Of a DNA stretch of 10,388 nucleotides, positions 6,694-10,388 are shown piece by piece (positions within the stretch are counted from its first letter, which is position 1; every line of letters begins with the position of its first letter). Origin of the DNA: Gammaproteobacteria bacterium. Its GTDB lineage: Bacteria > Pseudomonadota > Gammaproteobacteria > Eutrophobiales > Eutrophobiaceae. The translations under genes were made by a program, and so were the position numbers. A model generated the notes under the pieces. The model did not search any database, was not told the DNA's origin, and was given only the letters and a program-made list of their open reading frames with translations. The stretch covers positions 1-10,388 of the forward strand of contig QNEM01000047.1 in NCBI GenBank assembly GCA_003645215.1, written 5' to 3'.

Positions 6694-6811
6694 CTCTTCC
6701 GTAAATGGTAGGTTCAAGATACATTTTCCTTTATAAACAGCCAGCTAAAGTGATTTTTCGATATTGTTATAAAGTAAATGACCGTCCTATTTTCACCCAA
6801 TCGTTCAAACT

Positions 6812-6938
6812 TCGGCCGATATTCCTAGTATTTTATGTACCGTAAACAGTAACACTAGATTATTTATCTAACAATGCAATTTTTCTATGTATATTAATAT
6901 GTTGCACATAAACAATAAATTGTGTCGCATATTGCAAC
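6812..6938. promoter_or_regulatory. Cluster of dyads upstream of the sigma-54 promoter (candidate activator sites)
   Basis: Three inverted repeats lie about 145 to 270 bases upstream of the predicted start: TCGGCCGA (6812-6819), TAGAT-5-ATCTA (6856-6870) and GTTGCA-26-TGCAAC (6901-6938). That distance suits enhancer-binding activators of sigma-54 RNA polymerase. The three do not share one motif, so at most one or two may be real sites, and short dyads are common in AT-rich DNA. Confidence 0.25.
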
Positions 6939-7016
6939 GGTTCAATTTTATGGTGACATAATATTTCTGTTCACCTTGAATTAGCATGGTAAATATAAAC
7001 GTTAACACCAGGAAAT

Positions 7017-7151
7017 ATGAACCCAGATTTCACTAATCTACCAAATAACTATCTCACATCAGGCAAAGGTAAAAAAGCAGAAAGCCTACATTATAGGAGA
7101 GAAGTGGCTCAGGCGGCTTTATCTCGCACTGCTAAACCGACCCATTTATAA
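7017..7151 (+). CDS. Possible small protein of 44 residues
   Basis: An ATG at 7017 opens a frame to TAA at 7149. AGGA lies only three bases upstream, a tight but possible ribosome site. The product begins MNPDFTNLPNNYLTSGKGKK and ends in a basic segment with HYRREVAQAALSRTAKPTHL. Its shape, a short polar start followed by a basic helix, recalls small proteobacterial proteins, but I do not recognise a family. A possible extended -10 element (TGACATAAT, hexamer CATAAT at 6957-6962) lies about 55 bases upstream, with only a weak -35. It is oriented opposite to all large genes around it and its stop codon falls inside the hairpin at 7139-7162. Chance is a real alternative for an ORF this short. 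Confidence 0.35.
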   Translation: MNPDFTNLPNNYLTSGKGKKAESLHYRREVAQAALSRTAKPTHL

Positions 7152-7162
7152 AAATTTGGGTC
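7139..7162. terminator. Weak hairpin between the small ORF and the amidohydrolase gene end
   Basis: GACCCA at 7139-7144 pairs with TGGGTC at 7157-7162, extended by TTT with AAA across a two-base bulge. On the minus strand it begins 15 bases after the amidohydrolase stop codon, and on the plus strand it follows the small ORF. Neither side has a proper T-run, so termination in either direction is only suggested by position. Confidence 0.35.
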
Positions 7163-7176
7163 TTCTGTGAATAACC

Positions 7177-8667
7177 CTAAATAATATAACCATAACGTAT
7201 ATTGTCTCGCAGCTCGGAATCTTCCGCATATTCTGCCTTTAATCGAGAAATGCCATCATTGTCTACTAGTTTGAGGGCTGATTGAGGGTCAATTTTGTAC
7301 AACGCTGCTGAATTTAAACCAAAAATCCTGTTTTTAACTTCTCCATCTGCAGGCCCTAGTGGGGCAAAACCGTGCTTTTTTTGCATGTCTTCAGGGATTT
7401 CAAGCCGACGCAAGGCTTCTATCTGCCATTGTGGTGATCCGTACCATACTGAGTCTGTCCCCCAAACCACATGATCAGCACCAAAGCCTTTAATCAATGT
7501 TCCTAACAATGCAGCAGCAAAACGTGGGTTGGCCGTTGCTGAATTGGCAAAACAAGTACCTAGTTCAGCATAAACATTTTTTACACCATGTTTTTCTGGA
7601 ATGCGTGCTAAATCACTGGCCCATTTTATTTCACCAGTTGCTTCAAACTCTGCTAATGCTTGATCAGGTAATTCAAAAGCCGGACGCAGACAGGCATGAT
7701 AAATAATAAAATTCATTTGCGGCCAGTCTTTGGCGGCTTTAGCAATGTCCCAGGCCGTTGCATGCTGCCAGACATCGGGCCAGCTTTTCTCATAGTCTGC
7801 CGGCAACAATCCTTTATGAATCGCCAGGTTTGTAACCCCGGCCTTCACTGCTTTCTCATAAAAGGGATACATTAGTTCTTCATCATCAAGCCGCCATGGG
7901 TGCTTTGTAGTTGAGGTCAATGGATCACCAATGGTGTAGGCCTTCCATGAATCTACCTGAGCTGTTTCAAGAACATCAGTGACCTTATCCAGCCAGCCAG
8001 GTTGTTTAGGGGTGATAACAAAATGACCATACATGCGTCGGCTACCTGCAAGCTTATTGACTGTGTCTACTGCAGCCCGTATCTGCTCATTAGCCAGGAA
8101 CCACCAACTTGGATCATCAAAAGGGGCCCCACTTAGTAATGCAATTTTGGTGTCGCTGTTTAAAAATATTTGCCGAACATAATTTTGAAATTTTAAATCA
8201 CCCAGTGATAACTGTTCCTTTGCAAGACCTGCTTGCCAATGTTCGGCTGCAAAGCGAGGTATATTTAGCAATCCATCATGTTTAAATTCATCGTGAACAA
8301 AATGGGTTTGATCATCAAAGATAAATTGATCTTGTAGTGAACTTGCACGCGCCATTGCACGTTCCGGTTCAGCCGCTTCTGCTTTATTGACCATAAATAC
8401 GGGGCCAAAAACTTCATTCATTGCTATGAAAGCAGCTGCCATACCAGAAGCACTTAATAGAAATTGACGACGACTCAGTCCTTGCTTTTTACCAAGGTCG
8501 TCTGCCAGTGCTTTTATAAGTGATTCAACCTGGGCTTGCTCTTTTGATTGTGGCGATGGGGTAAATTCGCCATTGGAAATAATTTGCGTTGGAATTGGAG
8601 AATGGAAGGCATCCGTTTGTGCGGACTTAAATCGTTTTAATTCCTCATCACTGAATATTTGTGCCAT
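7177..8667 (-). CDS. Tat-exported amidohydrolase-like (amidohydrolase-2) metalloprotein
   Basis: This 496-residue protein has an unusually placed twin-arginine signal, LSRRQFLLSASGMAAAF (Arg66-Arg67), after a polar N-terminal segment of about 63 residues. Likely cleavage is near AEAAE at residue 98-100. The rest fits the TIM-barrel amidohydrolase-2 superfamily. Candidate metal ligands are His122 and His125 in DQTHFVHD, His284 in AIHKG, His324 in IIYHACLRP and Asp405 in VVWGTDSVWYGSP. The first pair is HxxH rather than the usual HxH. Relatives are hydrolases or decarboxylases acting on carboxylic or cyclic substrates; the substrate here is unknown. Tat export implies folding, probably with metal, in the cytoplasm before transport to the periplasm. 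It follows the quinoprotein gene by 47 bases with an AGG site before ATG 8667, so the two are likely co-transcribed and may act in one periplasmic pathway. Whether the long N-terminal stretch is translated as annotated is unproven. Confidence 0.8.
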   Translation of the reverse strand: MAQIFSDEELKRFKSAQTDAFHSPIPTQIISNGEFTPSPQSKEQAQVESLIKALADDLGKKQGLSRRQFLLSASGMAAAFIAMNEVFGPVFMVNKAEAAEPERAMARASSLQDQFIFDDQTHFVHDEFKHDGLLNIPRFAAEHWQAGLAKEQLSLGDLKFQNYVRQIFLNSDTKIALLSGAPFDDPSWWFLANEQIRAAVDTVNKLAGSRRMYGHFVITPKQPGWLDKVTDVLETAQVDSWKAYTIGDPLTSTTKHPWRLDDEELMYPFYEKAVKAGVTNLAIHKGLLPADYEKSWPDVWQHATAWDIAKAAKDWPQMNFIIYHACLRPAFELPDQALAEFEATGEIKWASDLARIPEKHGVKNVYAELGTCFANSATANPRFAAALLGTLIKGFGADHVVWGTDSVWYGSPQWQIEALRRLEIPEDMQKKHGFAPLGPADGEVKNRIFGLNSAALYKIDPQSALKLVDNDGISRLKAEYAEDSELRDNIRYGYII

Positions 8668-8714
8668 GACATACGCCTACAGCAGATTTATGAAAATAAT
8701 AGCTATAAAACACC

Positions 8715-10388
8715 TTATTCCTTGAGTTTAAAGACCAGTACCTCATCACCCATTGTGTACTGGAAAATCCCACTGCCGCCCGATGCAACAGCTATGTATT
8801 GTGTTCCATGAAGTTTATAGGTGATAGGCGGTGCATTTACACCGTATTGACTTTTGTATTGCCAGAGTTGTTTCCCGGTTTTGGCTTCGTATGCATTAAA
8901 ATTGCCATTACCTTCACCGGCAAAAAGAAGTCCTCCGGCAGTGGCCATAACACCGCCAACCATCGGTTGCTCAGTTTTAACTTCCCACTGTATTTTTCCT
9001 GTACTGAGATCAATAGACGTTATATTGCCCCATGTAGGATCAGTTGTTGGTTTAAAAAATGTAAAACTGGTCCAGGGTTTTCCCGGTTCAGGTATTAATT
9101 TTCTGGAATAAAATGTGGCAGATGTATAGATGCCTGCAATAAACATTGAATTTAGTTCCGGGTAATATGCCGCCGGTGACCATGACGTGGCACCAAAGGT
9201 GCTTGGTGCTATACGAACACCCTCTTCGTTGGGTCTGGCAAACAAATTTTCCTGGGGCACGAATGCGTCTGAACGTAATAATAATTCACCCGTTGCCCTG
9301 TCATGAATAAACAACCAGCCAACTTTGCTGGCCTGTGATACCGCTTTGATGGTTTTGCCGTCTTTAACAAAATCAATCAGTACTGGTGGGCTGGCAACAT
9401 CATAGCCCCAACGATCATGTGGTACTTGCTGATATGCCCATCTAAGTTCGCCAGTATTGATATCCAGAGCGACCAGACTCACCGTATTTAAATTATCGCC
9501 CGGACGAGTGGAATCTTCCATTTGCGGAGAGGGATTGCCGGTGCCGAAATAAAGTAAACCAAGTTCTGTATCCAGGGCGGGCGTTGTCCAGATAGAGCCC
9601 CCTCCCAGTTGCCAGGCATCTTTATACTTTTCGTAGGTTTCTTTTTCTGTTTCAATATCTCTATTGAAACTTTCACCAGCGGTAGTTGCATCAACCCAAT
9701 CACCTTTCCAGTTTTCCTCAGAGGAACTATACCAGCGCCAGACCTCTTCACCCGTTTCAACATCGTAGGCGACCATAAACCCACGTAGACCATGACCACC
9801 ACCAGCAAAACCACCTACGGCCAGAGTTGGTTTACCATCCTGTTCTACTTCCATATGCAAACCATAACCAGCGCCGGTAATACCGACGAATACCTTTCCG
9901 TCATAAACCTGGGGTGCAAGGCTGGCACTATGACCTGAAGCACCGGTAACAACTGCACCGCTTAATTCTTCCATGCCCATGAGCGGCTTTAATATTTCAT
10001 CTATGCCAGAATTGGGATCGGAAATGGGGACATCCCATAATTTTTTACCTGTTTTCTGATCTAGTGCTATTAAACGTGCATCTATTGTCACCGAGAAGAC
10101 CTTGCCATTTGCAACAGCAGGACCTCTATTTGCAGGTCCACAACAAAATTTATCACCCTGTAAGTCGTGCTTGTAACGCCAGATCTCCTGTCCGTTTTCT
10201 GCATTTATCGAAATAACATCGTTCAAAGGCGTTGTGATAAACATAACGCCATCAACAACAATAGGACTGGTTTGAAATGTTTTTTTGATGCCTGTTTTAT
10301 ATGACCAGGCAAGTTCCAGCTGATCCACATTATCAGTTGTTATCTGCTGCAGATTACTAAACCGGTGATTTGCATAATTGTTCCCATA
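8715..10388 (-). CDS. PQQ-type beta-propeller quinoprotein lacking the usual catalytic Asp (5' partial)
   Basis: The frame is open through the right edge. The 20 codons at 10388-10329 encode YGNNYANHRFSNLQQITTDN, the typical N-terminal blade of PQQ dehydrogenases, so the GTG at 10328 is an internal Val and the true start lies outside. The 557 visible residues include the vicinal Cys82-Cys83 (window numbering, FCCGPANRG), GTGNPSPQ with the metal-ligand Asn, GGGSIW with the Trp under PQQ, and closing blades GKIQWEV and GKQLWQYKSQYGVNAPP. Two conserved positions differ. WGYDV has Gly328 where catalytic Asp is usual, keeping Asp330. GGGHG has Gly198 where the metal-ligand Glu of GGEFG is usual. 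A long insertion (about residues 205-260, rich in Glu, Lys and Trp) also separates it from its neighbour. It may be a divergent oxidase subgroup or a non-catalytic PQQ protein. It heads or continues an operon with the Tat amidohydrolase. Confidence 0.88.
   Translation of the reverse strand, partial: YGNNYANHRFSNLQQITTDNVDQLELAWSYKTGIKKTFQTSPIVVDGVMFITTPLNDVISINAENGQEIWRYKHDLQGDKFCCGPANRGPAVANGKVFSVTIDARLIALDQKTGKKLWDVPISDPNSGIDEILKPLMGMEELSGAVVTGASGHSASLAPQVYDGKVFVGITGAGYGLHMEVEQDGKPTLAVGGFAGGGHGLRGFMVAYDVETGEEVWRWYSSSEENWKGDWVDATTAGESFNRDIETEKETYEKYKDAWQLGGGSIWTTPALDTELGLLYFGTGNPSPQMEDSTRPGDNLNTVSLVALDINTGELRWAYQQVPHDRWGYDVASPPVLIDFVKDGKTIKAVSQASKVGWLFIHDRATGELLLRSDAFVPQENLFARPNEEGVRIAPSTFGATSWSPAAYYPELNSMFIAGIYTSATFYSRKLIPEPGKPWTSFTFFKPTTDPTWGNITSIDLSTGKIQWEVKTEQPMVGGVMATAGGLLFAGEGNGNFNAYEAKTGKQLWQYKSQYGVNAPPITYKLHGTQYIAVASGGSGIFQYTMGDEVLVFKLKE

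Noticed and set aside
6952..6975. GGTGA-14-TCACC inverted repeat as a defined regulator site
   Set aside because: Only five bases per arm are paired and it does not match a regulator motif I can name; it is not stronger than chance for this stretch.
9488..9814. Minus-strand frame of 108 codons inside the right-edge quinoprotein gene
   Set aside because: It is an offset frame of the propeller gene, which shows clear blade motifs in its own frame through this stretch.
10326..10328. GTG as the start of the right-edge quinoprotein
   Set aside because: The frame stays open upstream to the window edge and encodes a typical PQQ-dehydrogenase N-terminal blade (YGNNYANHRFSNLQQIT), so this is an internal Val.

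Overview
The window looks like chromosomal DNA of a Gram-negative bacterium, most likely a gammaproteobacterium of moderate to low GC. The evidence is a dense set of periplasmic quinoprotein genes related to the Pseudomonas ped/exa alcohol-oxidation system, a Sec-exported cytochrome c, a Tat-exported enzyme and a near-consensus sigma-54 promoter. The species cannot be fixed from the sequence. No rRNA, tRNA, insertion sequence or CRISPR array was seen.

Layout. On the plus strand at the left edge are the 3' end of a 2-oxoacid dehydrogenase E1 beta-type gene (1-125) and a stand-alone 75-residue lipoyl-domain protein (133-360). All other large genes are on the minus strand, so they read right to left. 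First comes a 5'-truncated PQQ-type beta-propeller quinoprotein (8715-10388), followed after 47 bases by a Tat-exported amidohydrolase-like protein (7177-8667). A 648-base gap follows. It holds a sigma-54 promoter, a foldable 5' leader, several dyads and a possible small plus-strand ORF. The second cluster is then a PedH/ExaA-type quinoprotein alcohol dehydrogenase (4774-6528), a PedF-like cytochrome c (4099-4542), a PedG-like periplasmic binding protein (3252-4109), an unrecognised exported protein (2606-3175) and a NosR/NirI-like membrane flavo-iron-sulfur protein (394-2589).

How it may work together. The alcohol dehydrogenase carries the Asp-Tyr-Asp signature of lanthanide-dependent enzymes. 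It would oxidise alcohols or aldehydes in the periplasm and pass electrons to the adjacent cytochrome c. The binding protein is the usual partner of this enzyme class. The exported hypothetical and the NosR-like protein are the less expected members and suggest an extra membrane redox module. Tandem hairpins after the dehydrogenase gene could set different transcript levels for enzyme and downstream genes.

The most unusual points are: (i) the right-edge quinoprotein lacks the usual catalytic Asp and one metal-ligand Glu, and is paired with a Tat amidohydrolase; (ii) the NosR-like protein sits in an alcohol-oxidation operon and has a variant flavinylation motif; (iii) the dehydrogenase leader is structured and lies under a sigma-54 promoter; (iv) a lipoyl domain is encoded as a free-standing protein.
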